DNA of 64,000 bases from Phytoactinopolyspora mesophila (GTDB lineage Bacteria; Actinomycetota; Actinomycetes; Jiangellales; Jiangellaceae): positions 323,076 to 387,075 of the forward strand of contig NZ_WLZY01000002.1 of the NCBI RefSeq assembly GCF_010122465.1, read 5' to 3'. Made by a program: the position numbers and the translations under genes. Below the pieces are notes generated by a model. That model was not told the origin of the DNA and did not search any database. It was given only the letters and a program-made list of their open reading frames with translations. Below, piece by piece: positions 1 to 8,103 of this stretch (positions are counted from its first letter, which is position 1; each line of letters begins with the position of its first letter).

Positions 1-1
1 C

Positions 2-742
2 GACGCCGGCTGGTACGTCTCGCCGGTGACCGTGACGCTGACGGCCGATGATGGCGCCGACGTGGAGTACCGCCTGGGCGGCGACGAGTGGCTCGAGTAC
101 GACGAGCCGGTCACCGTGGACGAGGATGGCGAGCACACCGTCGAGTACCGGGCATCGAACGAGTCCGGCACATCCGATGTGGGCTCGGTGTCTGTCTCGC
201 TGGACCAGGCGCCGCCGGAGACGTCGGCGACGCTCGACGGCGACGAGGACGGCGACGGCTATGTCGGCCCGGTGACCGTGACGTTGGCGGCCGAGGACGC
301 GACCTCCGGTGTGGGCGAGACGCATTACCGGATGGCCGGCGACGACGAGCCCGTCGAGTACGACGAGCCGTTCGTCGTGATGGGCGAGGGCGAACAGACG
401 GTGGAGTTCCGGTCGGTGGACGTGGCCGGCAACGTCGAGGAGTGGCAGCAGGTCACCTTCGACGTCGCTCCGCTGGAGTGCCCGGAGCCGGATGACCGGG
501 AGACCGTCGTCGTAGGCGGTGTGGACAGCGGCGTTGTCAACCGGGACGTGGGCAACGGCTGCACTATCAATGACCTCATCGTCGACCGGGAGGAGTGGCC
601 GAACCAGGGCGCGTTCGTCCGGCACGTCCGCGAGGTCACTGGCCAGCTCGTCGACGACGGCGTGATCACCGCCCGGGAGGGCCGGGACATCAACCGCGCC
701 GCCGCCCAGAACGCCGGCCGCGGATCTCGAGGCTCGGTGTAG
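2..742 (+). CDS. C-terminal part of a secreted protein with Ig-like (OmpL47-type) repeats
   Basis: Partial: the frame is open to the left window edge, so the gene starts upstream. The visible 246 residues hold two tandem beta-sandwich repeats (about residues 3-70 and 77-155), each with the pattern G-Y/W-V-x-P-V-T-V-T-L, Y-R-x-x-x-D/G-E, Y-D-E-P, T-V-E-Y/F-R-S, typical of OmpL47-like Ig repeats in actinobacterial extracellular enzymes. After CPEP at about residue 160 comes a C-terminal module with TVVVGGVDSGV and GCTINDLI, a tail I associate with secreted ThuA or glycoside-hydrolase proteins; that link is from memory. Composition is strongly acidic, as expected for an exported protein. The enzymatic part, if any, is outside the window. 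Confidence 0.75.
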   Translation, partial: DAGWYVSPVTVTLTADDGADVEYRLGGDEWLEYDEPVTVDEDGEHTVEYRASNESGTSDVGSVSVSLDQAPPETSATLDGDEDGDGYVGPVTVTLAAEDATSGVGETHYRMAGDDEPVEYDEPFVVMGEGEQTVEFRSVDVAGNVEEWQQVTFDVAPLECPEPDDRETVVVGGVDSGVVNRDVGNGCTINDLIVDREEWPNQGAFVRHVREVTGQLVDDGVITAREGRDINRAAAQNAGRGSRGSV

Positions 743-744
743 GC

Positions 745-836
745 GGCGCAGTAGGTCCAGCGGCGCAGTACGTCTAGCGGCGCAGTACGTCTAGTGGCGC
801 AGTACGTCTAGTGGCGCAGTACGTCTAGTGGCGCAG
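745..836. repeat. 17-bp tandem repeat, 5.4 copies
   Basis: Directly after the stop codon, the unit GGCGCAGTACGTCTAGT occurs five times head to tail (745-761, 762-778, 779-795, 796-812, 813-829) plus seven bases of a sixth copy. The first copy has three substitutions and the second one; the rest are identical. Each unit carries CTAG. No function is evident; length polymorphism between strains would be expected. Confidence 0.95.
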
Positions 837-871
837 AGCCCCGCGTGCCCTTCTGGGACGCTCCGCGTATC

Positions 872-960
872 GGTGATCGTCAGTGGGTTGTGGTCGTAGA
901 GCCGCAGCCACAACGCACTGACGATCACCTCAGCGCGACCACAACGCACTGACGATCACC
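872..960. repeat. 89-bp tripartite palindromic element, copy 1
   Basis: Arm R (872-893, GGTGATCGTCAGTG then GGTTGTGG), 14-nt spacer, inverted arm R' (908-929), 9-nt spacer, second inverted arm R' (939-960). The first arm can pair with either inverted arm. Lies between the secreted-protein gene and the convergent DUF559 gene, so it could act as a transcription terminator here. Same architecture as five other copies in the window. Confidence 0.95.
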
Positions 961-985
961 AGGGTGGGGTGGGGGGATACGGGCA

Positions 986-2011
986 TCAGGCGGCGACCGG
1001 CGCAGCCAGGTACGCCGCTTCGATCTCCGCAAGCACCTCGTGCGGGCAGGCCCGAAGCCGCTGCGGCGAGACTGGAATGACGATCCACCCCTGTGAAGCC
1101 AAGTAGGCACGTCGCTGTTCGGTTCGCTCGTATGCATCGCCACGGCGGTGCCACTCGGCCGAGTCGATCTCGACGATCAGCCGTCGCACCGGCCAGCATG
1201 CGTCGGGTCGCAGCCGCCTAAGTCCAGGGATCAGCTCGTTGAATACCGCCGGTGGTAGGACGTCGGACAGGGCCAGTAAGTCGCGCAACTCGCACTCGGG
1301 CGCCGACCGGCAGCCGGCGACGACGTCGTCGATTGCTCTTCGCGCCAGCGCAGAGCCGTGTCGCGGGCCTTCCTCGAGTTCCCGGACGAGATCCTCTGTG
1401 CTGGCCAATCCGGGTTGAGCAGCTTCGCAGATCAGCGCACGTACAGCGCGGAGTGCGTGGTCGTAGTGGACGCGAGCTCCGGAAGCGGATAGAACCGGTC
1501 GGCCGTTGCTCAAATGAGGCACGGTTCGGGTGACCTCGAGGCCAACGTCTCGTGCGGAATCTAGCGCGGCCCTCGCTAGCGGAGCCAGCGGCACCGTCAT
1601 GTTCGTGGCGACGGCCGGTGAGGCGGGCCCGGGTACCCAGAGCACCGGTTCGGGCAGCCGACGAGTGCACGTGACTCGCACGAAAGCGTGGCTGCTCGGT
1701 CTTGCGGTCGCCGGTACGGCGAGCCGCACATATGGGTCGGTGGGCACGTAGTGCAGACCGTGGCGTGTGCACGCGGCCGCCCCTGTGATGACGGAGGACG
1801 GACCTCCGTAGAGGACAGCGGCGTAGAGGCGGTCGTCGTCGGTGAGTTCGCGGTTGGACGTGGCGTAGACGGCAGGAAGGACGACCTGCCATCGCCGTTG
1901 TTTGATGGCATTCCGGATGGTTGCCCGGCTCAGGCCGGCGGCGCGCGCCTGGGCATGGGTGAGGAGGGCGTACTGGCCGGAAAGCAGTTCTGTCTTCGAG
2001 AACTTCATCGT
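986..2011 (-). CDS. AbiEi-like N-terminal domain plus DUF559 (Vsr-like nuclease fold) protein
   Basis: A 341-residue protein if the start is the ATG at 2011; a second ATG two codons on (2005, MKFSKTELL) is equally possible, and the longer open frame upstream is not convincing. The N-terminus (about 5-60) has the AbiEi-type winged-helix pattern with LTHAQARAAGLSRATIRNAI. The C-terminus (about 275-341) has RRLIVEIDSAEWH, then E-R-T-x-x-x-R-R and GWIVIPVSP, the DUF559 / very-short-patch-repair-like PD-(D/E)XK arrangement. Actinobacteria carry many such proteins, often without a partner toxin. No AbiEii-type nucleotidyltransferase is adjacent, so a toxin-antitoxin role is not supported. Flanked on both sides by copies of the 89-bp element. 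Confidence 0.75.
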   Translation of the reverse strand, partial: TMKFSKTELLSGQYALLTHAQARAAGLSRATIRNAIKQRRWQVVLPAVYATSNRELTDDDRLYAAVLYGGPSSVITGAAACTRHGLHYVPTDPYVRLAVPATARPSSHAFVRVTCTRRLPEPVLWVPGPASPAVATNMTVPLAPLARAALDSARDVGLEVTRTVPHLSNGRPVLSASGARVHYDHALRAVRALICEAAQPGLASTEDLVRELEEGPRHGSALARRAIDDVVAGCRSAPECELRDLLALSDVLPPAVFNELIPGLRRLRPDACWPVRRLIVEIDSAEWHRRGDAYERTEQRRAYLASQGWIVIPVSPQRLRACPHEVLAEIEAAYLAAPVAA

Positions 2012-2146
2012 CATGCGCAGGAATATGCGAGCAGAAGAGGCCGGACGCCAGCAAGCAGAGGCAAACTGTGGACAACCAAGAAGCCTGGCAGTTGATGCCT
2101 GTGGATAACCCCATCTGTAAACCGGAGACATCGCTCGGCCTCAGTG

Positions 2147-2235
2147 GGTGATCGACAGTGCGGTGTGGTTGTTGGTTGGCGACCACACCACACTGTCGAT
2201 CACCCCAGGACGACCACAGCGTCCTGACGATCACC
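2147..2235. repeat. 89-bp tripartite palindromic element, copy 2
   Basis: Arms at 2147-2168 (R), 2183-2204 (R') and 2214-2235 (R'), spacers 14 and 9 nt. The arm ends GGTGTGG and pairs with CCACACC, whereas copy 1 has GTTGTGG with CCACAAC: a paired change that keeps the stem. The inner GTC of copy 1 is GAC here and its partner is GTC. Located between the DUF559 and GNAT genes, upstream of the former. Confidence 0.95.
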
Positions 2236-2337
2236 GAGAAGGTGGGCGGAAGGCAGCACGGAGAAGGGTGGAAGGCGGCACAGAGAAGCAGCACCGAGAA
2301 GCTGCGAGGGCGGGTGAACCGCCGACCCCGCTGGAGA

Positions 2338-2823
2338 TCACGCCATGGGCACGAAGCCCAGCTTCTGGTAGAGGCCCAGTGCGGCGTGGTTCTCGTCGTC
2401 TACGCGCAGGCCGACGGTGCGCTCCGGTACTGCTGCGAGCGAGGCGCGGCAGAGCGCCTCGCCCAGCCCGGTACGCCGGTGCTCGGGATGTGTGAAGAGG
2501 TCGATCATGAAGACAAGGTGACGCACATCGTCCCAGGGCGGGGAGTCGACGAGCAGAACCGCGGCTTTGGGGGCGCCGTCGACGTCGGCGAGGAACGAGG
2601 CGCCGGTCAGCCAGGTTCCGTACTCGCCGTTCCAGGCTGCGTGGATGTCGGCGATCGCGGCGTCGGACGTACCTACCTCGTCGTCCGGAAGACACTGTGC
2701 GTACAGCCGGCCGACCGCGTCGAGATCGTGCCGGGTGATCGGTCGAATCGCTGCCTGGCTGGCTGGGAATGCGATTCCCCGGGGGGCCGGATCATCGTGA
2801 GTTGCACTGGCCCATCGTGTCAT
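2338..2823 (-). CDS. GNAT family N-acetyltransferase
   Basis: 161 residues, one GNAT domain from about residue 25 (AAIRPITRHDLDAVGRLY) to the end. The acetyl-CoA binding motif A is HPEHRRTGLGEAL at about 112-124, followed by the C-terminal LRVDDENHAALGLYQKLGF that ends the fold. Substrate unknown. It lies downstream of the iclR gene on the same strand with a 73-bp gap containing a perfect 16-bp dyad, so it is probably a separate unit. The ATG at 2823 has no clear ribosome site; a start slightly further in is possible. Confidence 0.8.
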   Translation of the reverse strand: MTRWASATHDDPAPRGIAFPASQAAIRPITRHDLDAVGRLYAQCLPDDEVGTSDAAIADIHAAWNGEYGTWLTGASFLADVDGAPKAAVLLVDSPPWDDVRHLVFMIDLFTHPEHRRTGLGEALCRASLAAVPERTVGLRVDDENHAALGLYQKLGFVPMA

Positions 2824-2865
2824 GTGGACGGGGCTGGTCTCATGCTGATTTTGGCCGCTTCGCGG

Positions 2866-2881
2866 AACGCGGAACCGCGTT
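2866..2881. promoter_or_regulatory. Perfect 16-bp dyad upstream of the GNAT gene
   Basis: AACGCGG-AA-CCGCGTT is a perfect inverted repeat between the iclR stop codon and the GNAT start. Its size and symmetry suit a dimeric repressor site; the short loop makes it a poor terminator. Which protein binds it is unknown. Confidence 0.4.
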
Positions 2882-2896
2882 GCCGCGATGCGGACG

Positions 2897-3694
2897 TTAT
2901 CCGTATTGCGGAAAAGCCTCCCCGTCAGCGTTGCCTGCGCGTAGCGAAGCGGACAGTGCTGCCGCGATCCGCGTCATCTCGGCGATCAGCCGGTCCTGCT
3001 GCCGCGGTTCGAGCCGGGCCGCGGGTCCGGATACGGACATGCCCGCCACGGGCTGGCCGACGACGAACACCGGCACGGCGATGCAGCGCACCGCCTCTTC
3101 CTCCTCGCCGGCGTCGATGGCATAACCCTGGCGGGCCACGGTGTCGAGTTCGGCGAAGAACTGGTCCTGGTCGGTGATGGTGGTGGAGGTGCGCCGGGGC
3201 AGTCCGGTGCGGTCGATGATCCGCTCGGCGTCCTCGCGTGGGCTGTAGGCGAGCAGGACCTTGCCTACGGCGCTGGAGTGTGGCAGGACGCGGTTGCCGA
3301 CGTGGGTGAACATGCGCAGCCTGCGGGGTGCGGACACCTGGGCTATGTAGACGACGTAATCGCCGTCCAGGACGGCGAGGTTGGCGGTCTCCTGACTGAT
3401 CTCGGACAGCTCGGCCAGGTGGCGCCGGGCCCACACGCCGAACAGCCGGGTGTAAGGCTCGCGCAGCTTCAGCACGCTGGGGCCTAGCAGGTAACGGCGT
3501 GACTCCGGGTCCTGCCGGATGTATCCGCGTGCTCCCAGAGTGCTCAAGAGCCGGTGGACGGTCGCGAGCGGCAGATCGGTCTCCTGGATGAGTGTTGTCA
3601 ATCCAAGCGCGCTGTCGGCTTGCGCCAGGGCCTCGAGGAGGTCCAGGGCTCGTTCCACAGACTGCACGCTGCCCGCGTTCTTGCTCTTGGCCAC
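2897..3694 (-). CDS. IclR family transcriptional regulator
   Basis: 265 residues from a GTG at 3694 that has an AGGAGG ribosome site five bases upstream; the longer frame to 3847 would overlap the glcD start and is rejected. N-terminal winged helix about 10-70 (SVQSVERALDLLEAL, then LPLATVHRLLSTLGARGYI), C-terminal IclR effector domain about 85-255 with GNRVLPHSSAVGKVLLAY and AIDAGEEEEAVRCIAVPV. Divergent from the glycolate oxidase gene cluster with about 145 bp between start codons, so it is very likely the local regulator. IclR proteins in this context usually sense the pathway substrate or an intermediate such as glyoxylate; the effector here is an inference. Confidence 0.9.
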   Translation of the reverse strand: MAKSKNAGSVQSVERALDLLEALAQADSALGLTTLIQETDLPLATVHRLLSTLGARGYIRQDPESRRYLLGPSVLKLREPYTRLFGVWARRHLAELSEISQETANLAVLDGDYVVYIAQVSAPRRLRMFTHVGNRVLPHSSAVGKVLLAYSPREDAERIIDRTGLPRRTSTTITDQDQFFAELDTVARQGYAIDAGEEEEAVRCIAVPVFVVGQPVAGMSVSGPAARLEPRQQDRLIAEMTRIAAALSASLRAGNADGEAFPQYG

Positions 3695-3754
3695 GTCTGC
3701 CTCCTGTTGTGGTTCGCCTCGGGTCACGGAGCGGATTCGATCGGCCGGCGACCC

Positions 3755-3824
3755 TTGACCCGTTGCGTCGTGTGACCGTAACATCCTATCCACATTTAGA
3801 TAAAGCGTATCCATATAACGGATA
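3755..3824 (+). promoter_or_regulatory. Candidate glcD promoter with two IclR-type operator dyads
   Basis: In the divergent iclR-glcD gap, a plausible minus-35 box TTGACC (3755-3760) and minus-10 box TAACAT (3779-3784) are 18 bp apart. Just downstream are two related dyads: TATCCACATTTAGATA (3787-3802) and TATCC-N7-GGATA (3808-3824). This stretch is AT-rich against a high-GC background. The placement right after the promoter would suit repression by the adjacent IclR protein. The boxes are read by eye and not tested. Confidence 0.45.
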
Positions 3825-3840
3825 AGCCAGGGAGTCCGGC

Positions 3841-5295
3841 GTGGCACCAGGGGATCTTCAGCGCGACCTTCTCGGCGTCCTGGGCGCAGACGGCCTGGTG
3901 GCGGAGCACTCTCAGCGGCGTACCTACGAGTCGGACGGACTTACCGCCTACCGCGCGATTCCGGCGCTCGTGGCGCTGCCGAAAAGCACCGAGGAGGTGG
4001 CCGGCGTCGTCCGCATATGTGCCGATCACGGCGTGCCGCTAGTGCCCCGGGGTGCCGGCACAGGGTTGTCCGGAGGTGCGCTGCCCCATCCCGAAGGTGT
4101 TCTCATCGTGCTGTCGCGGATGCGCCGCATCATCGATGTCGACGTGGTGAATCAGCGCGTGACCGTCGAGCCGGGCGTCACCAACGCGGCCATCAGCAGC
4201 GCGGTCGCACCCCACAACCTGTACTACGCGCCGGATCCGTCCAGCCAGATCGTGTGCTCCATCGGAGGCAACGTCGCTGAGAACTCTGGCGGCGCCCACT
4301 GCCTCAAGTACGGCTTCACGACGCATCACGTCCTGGCCTCCGAACTGGTACTGCCGGACGGCGAGATCATCGACGTCGGCGGGCCGACACTGGATCCACC
4401 CGGCTATGACCTGCGTGGAGTCCTCGTAGGGTCGGAGGGAACGCTGGGAGTGGTCACGAAGGTGACACTTCGCCTTCTTCGCCGGCCGGAAGCGGTCCGA
4501 ACGCTGGTCGCGGACTTCGCCGATCCAGCGACGGCAGGTGAGGCTGTTAGCGCTATCATCGCCGCCGGTATCGTGCCCGCAGCGGTCGAGATGATGGACA
4601 ATCTCGCCATCCAGGCCTGCGAGTCCGACGCGGCCGCCGGCTTCGACACCGAAGCCGGGGCGGCGCTGATCGTTGAGCTCGATGGGCCCTCGGCCGAATG
4701 CGACGCCTCGTTCGCCCAGACGGTCATGCTGTGCCAGGAGAGCGGCGCTACGGCTATCCGGCTCGCCGACGACCCCCAGGAGCGCGCGCTGGTGTGGAAA
4801 GGCCGCAAGGCCGCGTTCGCCGCGATGGGCCGCCTAGCCCCCGATTACCTGGTACAAGATGGCGTCATTCCGCGTACCCGGCTGGGGGAGTGCCTGGCGC
4901 GGATCGCCGAAATGGCTGCCGAGGCGGACCTCCGCGTGGCGAATGTCTTCCACGCCGGCGACGGAAACCTCCATCCGCTAGTGCTCTTCGACAGCTCGCG
5001 CCCAGGCGAGACTGAGCGTGCCGAAGCGCTGTCGACCGGCATCGCGGAGCTGTGTGTCGCCTTCGGCGGTTCGCTCTCGGGCGAGCACGGTATCGGTGCG
5101 GACAAAGCGTGCTCCATGCCCAAGATGTTCGGCGCCGACGATCTCGACGTCATGAACCGGGTGCGGGCGGCGTTCGACCCCGAGGGACGCTGCAACCCGG
5201 ACAAGGTCCTCCCGACGCCCCGGTTGTGCGGCGAGAAGCCGGGACGGTACCGGCCGCATCCGCTCGAAGCTGCCGGAATCATCGAGCGGCTGTGA
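3841..5295 (+). CDS. glcD: Glycolate oxidase subunit GlcD (FAD-binding)
   Basis: 484 residues from a GTG. FAD-binding PCMH domain about 40-225, with VPRGAGTGLSGGALP, NVAENSGGAHCLKYG and GSEGTLGVVTKVTLR, followed by the FAD-oxidase C-terminal domain about 230-465 with VFHAGDGNLHPL and GSLSGEHGIG, both hallmark signatures of the GlcD/D-lactate dehydrogenase family. With GlcE and GlcF it oxidises glycolate to glyoxylate at the membrane and passes electrons to quinone. First gene of the cluster controlled by the divergent iclR; its stop overlaps the next start (GTGA). A D-lactate dehydrogenase role is the alternative, but the gene set and malate synthase downstream favour glycolate. Confidence 0.92.
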   Translation: MAPGDLQRDLLGVLGADGLVAEHSQRRTYESDGLTAYRAIPALVALPKSTEEVAGVVRICADHGVPLVPRGAGTGLSGGALPHPEGVLIVLSRMRRIIDVDVVNQRVTVEPGVTNAAISSAVAPHNLYYAPDPSSQIVCSIGGNVAENSGGAHCLKYGFTTHHVLASELVLPDGEIIDVGGPTLDPPGYDLRGVLVGSEGTLGVVTKVTLRLLRRPEAVRTLVADFADPATAGEAVSAIIAAGIVPAAVEMMDNLAIQACESDAAAGFDTEAGAALIVELDGPSAECDASFAQTVMLCQESGATAIRLADDPQERALVWKGRKAAFAAMGRLAPDYLVQDGVIPRTRLGECLARIAEMAAEADLRVANVFHAGDGNLHPLVLFDSSRPGETERAEALSTGIAELCVAFGGSLSGEHGIGADKACSMPKMFGADDLDVMNRVRAAFDPEGRCNPDKVLPTPRLCGEKPGRYRPHPLEAAGIIERL

Positions 5296-6674
5296 CGACG
5301 ATGAGCCCCGAATCTCGGACGAACGACGCCCGGAAGAACGACGTCCCCGTGACCGACGACGGCAGTGCCCACCTGGTCGCAGCGTCGGCGGCGATCAGCG
5401 AGCTCAGCGCCCAACATCGCCCGTCGGACCTGGCCGCCGCGCGCGATGCCGTCGTCGCGGCGCGAGAAGCCGACACGAACGTGATCATCCACGGTGGTGG
5501 CACCAAACTCACCTGGGGCGCGCGCCCAGACTCGACCGGACGCGCGTGGTCGGCCATCGACACCCGTGCCATGGATGCGCTGATCCACCACGAACCAGGT
5601 GACATGACCGCGATCGTGCAGGCGGGTATCCCCCTCGCCCGGCTGCGGGCCGAGCTGGCCGTCGCTGGTCAGCAGCTCGCCGTCGACCCGCCCCGCCGGG
5701 GAGGCGGGCCGACGGTGGGCGGCGCCTACATCGCGAACGACGCGGGGCCGTTGCGGTTCAGCTACGGCGGCATCCGCGACTTGGTGATCGGTACGACGAC
5801 GGTCCTGGCCGACGGCACGATCAGCCGCAGCGGCGGCAGCGTTATCAAGAACGTCGCGGGGTATGACCTGAACAAGCTGTGGTGCGGCTCGCTCGGCACC
5901 CTGGGACTGGTTGTCGAGCTGATCGTCCGGCTGCATCCACTCCCCGAAGCCAGCCGCGCGCTGCGCATCCCCGCGACGGCGGAGACCGCGTCGTCGTTCA
6001 TCGCCGACTTGCTGGCCAGCCCGGCTGAGTGCAGCGTCGTGGAATGGACCAGCGTCGGTGGCGGCGTTCTCCTGCTGGGATTCGAGGGCCGCTCGGACGG
6101 GCTCCCCGCCCGCGTGGACGCCGTCGCGGCGCTTGCCCGGCGGCATGGGTTGTCCGCGGAGCTGGTCGACGATGCTGACGACGACGCCGCCGGCGACGAG
6201 GACGACACGACCGGCGACGACGGTTCAACCACGCGCGGCGTCCTGGATCACTGGCGCGAGGCGCATGCTGGACGGCCGGGCGACACCGTAGTGCGCGCGG
6301 CAACGCTGCCGGACCGGCTCGGGCACGTGGCAGCAGCACTAGACCAGGCCGGGCACGCTGCGGCGGGTTCGTCGCCGGGCGGTGCCGATGTGGAAAGCGA
6401 GTTGCACAGCCACGCCGGGCTCGGCCTGCACGATCTCGTCCTTCGTGGTGGGGACACTGCCGCGCAGGCGGTCCTGGTGCGCGAGTGGAGGCGACGGGTT
6501 GCGGCGCTGGGTGGCAGTGTCGTCGTCCGGGAACGCCCGCCGGAGCTGGATCAGCACGTCGATCCGTGGGGTCAGCTGGGCCCGGCCCGGCTACTTGACC
6601 TCTCCGAGGCGGTCAAGCGCTCGGTCGATCCGGAACGGCGCTTCGCGCCCGGCCGATTCGTGGGAGGGCTATAG
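5292..6674 (+). CDS. glcE: Glycolate oxidase FAD-binding subunit GlcE
   Basis: 460 residues from the GTG that overlaps the glcD stop by four bases; the ATG at 5301 is an alternative. The much longer open frame upstream overlaps glcD and is rejected. FAD PCMH domain about 45-225 with IIHGGGTKLTWG, GGPTVGGAYIANDAGP and RSGGSVIKNVAGYDLNKLW, the GlcE pattern. About residues 292-310 form an aspartate-rich insert (DDADDDAAGDEDDTTGDD) not typical of the family and probably a flexible loop. The C-terminus FAPGRFVGGL is the usual GlcE end. GlcE is a smaller, partner FAD subunit of the GlcDEF complex. Translational coupling with glcD is likely. Confidence 0.88.
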   Translation: MTTMSPESRTNDARKNDVPVTDDGSAHLVAASAAISELSAQHRPSDLAAARDAVVAAREADTNVIIHGGGTKLTWGARPDSTGRAWSAIDTRAMDALIHHEPGDMTAIVQAGIPLARLRAELAVAGQQLAVDPPRRGGGPTVGGAYIANDAGPLRFSYGGIRDLVIGTTTVLADGTISRSGGSVIKNVAGYDLNKLWCGSLGTLGLVVELIVRLHPLPEASRALRIPATAETASSFIADLLASPAECSVVEWTSVGGGVLLLGFEGRSDGLPARVDAVAALARRHGLSAELVDDADDDAAGDEDDTTGDDGSTTRGVLDHWREAHAGRPGDTVVRAATLPDRLGHVAAALDQAGHAAAGSSPGGADVESELHSHAGLGLHDLVLRGGDTAAQAVLVREWRRRVAALGGSVVVRERPPELDQHVDPWGQLGPARLLDLSEAVKRSVDPERRFAPGRFVGGL

Positions 6675-6729
6675 CGGTGCGAACACGCGAACGAGGTCCC
6701 CGGAAACAGACGTGTGAGGCGAGACGCTG

Positions 6730-8103
6730 ATGGATCGCGAACGGATCGACGACTGCGTGCACTGCGGGTTCTGTCTGCCCGCATGCCCGACGTACTCGCT
6801 GTGGGGCGAGGAGATGGACTCACCGCGCGGGCGTATCCACCTGATGAAGACCGCACTCGAGGAGGGCACCAGCACGATCGACGCCACCTGGGTCGGGCAC
6901 ATGGATGCCTGCCTCGGCTGCATGGCTTGCGTCACCGCCTGCCCATCCGGTGTTCACTACGACGAGCTGATCGAGTCGGCCAGGGCGACCATCGAGAACG
7001 AGTACCAGCGCCCCTGGCGGGACCGGCTGTTCCGGTCCATGATCTTCCGGATGTTCCCCGGGCCGCGCCGGCTCCGGGTGGCCGCGCTGCTGGGCTGGTT
7101 CTATCAGCGGCTCGGCCCGGCTGCGCTGCTGCGCCGCAGTGGGCTGCGCGACCGGCTGCCGGCCAGGCTGCGAGCGCTTGAGTCGATCATGCCCGACGTC
7201 GCGCTGAGTGCTGTGGCGCGCCGGACACCGCGGCTGACGCCTGCTCGAGGGGGGCGGCGCCGCCGGATCGGATTCCTGACCGGATGTGTGCAGGAGGTGT
7301 TCTTCGGCGACGTCAACGATGCCACCGTGCAGGTGCTGGCCGCTGAAGGGTGTGAGGTGGTGGCGCCGCCCGGACAGGGGTGCTGTGGGGCCCTGGAATT
7401 GCATGGCGGCCGGGAGGAATCGGCGTTGGCCCGCGCCCGGTCCGTCGTCGACGTCTTCGCCTCCCTGGATGTGGACGCGATCGTGGTGAACGCGGCCGGG
7501 TGCGGGTCGTCGCTGAAGGACTACGGCCGGCTGCTGGCCGACGATCCCGTGTACGCCGAGCGGGCGGCCGTCGTCGCCGGGAAGATCCGCGACGTCACCG
7601 AGGTGCTGGCCGGCCTCGAACCGCGCGCGGAGTACGAGCCGCTGGACGCGTCCGTGGCCTATCACGACGCCTGCCACCTGGCACACGCCCAAGGTATTCG
7701 TGCTGAGCCGCGAACCGTCCTGAGCCGCATCCCCGGTCTCGAGGTCCGGCCGGTCCTGGACGACGGCATGTGCTGTGGATCGGCCGGGATATACAACCTG
7801 GTGGAGCCGGAGGCGGCCGGGGAGCTGGGGCGGCGCAAGGCCGAGGCGCTGACCGCGACCGGCGCCGAGATGGTGGCGACGACGAACCCTGGTTGTGCAC
7901 TGCAGATCGGTCGCGAACTCGGCCGGCAACGCCCCGTCGTGCACCCGGTACAGCTCCTGGCCGCCGCCCTCCCCGGCGGTGATCGTCAGTGGGTTGTGGC
8001 TGCGCTCCGACGACCACAACGCACTGACGATCACCCCCACAGCAGCCACAACCCACTGACGATCACCGACCAAGGGGTCCGCAATCGAGGAGAGGAGAGC
8101 TGA
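6730..8103 (+). CDS. glcF: Glycolate oxidase iron-sulfur subunit GlcF, with repeat-encoded C-terminal tail
   Basis: 457 residues. Two 4Fe-4S motifs: CVHCGFCLPACP at 9-20 and CLGCMACVTACP at about 61-72. Two CCG domains follow, GQGCCGALELHGG (about 217-229) and GMCCGSAG (about 345-352), the cysteine-rich heterodisulfide-reductase-type domains of GlcF. It carries electrons from the flavin subunits to quinone. The normal family end is near VHPVQLLAAAL; residues from about 417 to 446 are translated from an inserted copy of the 89-bp repeat, and 11 more residues follow before the stop. Its TGA overlaps the next ATG by one base (TGATG), and the next gene's GAGGAGAGG ribosome site lies inside this reading frame. 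Confidence 0.9.
   Translation: MDRERIDDCVHCGFCLPACPTYSLWGEEMDSPRGRIHLMKTALEEGTSTIDATWVGHMDACLGCMACVTACPSGVHYDELIESARATIENEYQRPWRDRLFRSMIFRMFPGPRRLRVAALLGWFYQRLGPAALLRRSGLRDRLPARLRALESIMPDVALSAVARRTPRLTPARGGRRRRIGFLTGCVQEVFFGDVNDATVQVLAAEGCEVVAPPGQGCCGALELHGGREESALARARSVVDVFASLDVDAIVVNAAGCGSSLKDYGRLLADDPVYAERAAVVAGKIRDVTEVLAGLEPRAEYEPLDASVAYHDACHLAHAQGIRAEPRTVLSRIPGLEVRPVLDDGMCCGSAGIYNLVEPEAAGELGRRKAEALTATGAEMVATTNPGCALQIGRELGRQRPVVHPVQLLAAALPGGDRQWVVAALRRPQRTDDHPHSSHNPLTITDQGVRNRGEES
7978..8067. repeat. Tripartite palindromic element, copy 3, inside the 3-prime end of glcF
   Basis: Arms at 7978-7999 (R), 8014-8035 (R') and 8046-8067 (R'), spacers 14 and 10 nt; at 90 bp this is the only copy not exactly 89. 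It is read in frame by glcF as GDRQWVVAALRRPQ and so on, so it extends the protein instead of ending it. It would form a stem just before the downstream gene's ribosome site. Confidence 0.95.

Noticed and set aside
745-836. Possible CRISPR array
   Set aside because: Units are contiguous 17-mers without spacers, and no cas genes are near.
986-2011. DUF559 protein as antitoxin of an AbiE system
   Set aside because: No AbiEii-type toxin gene is next to it; the neighbour is a GNAT enzyme in another unit.
6820-8073. Minus-strand open frame of 417 codons across glcF
   Set aside because: Shadow frame; it starts within a repeat copy and has no recognisable domain, whereas glcF has intact iron-sulfur motifs.
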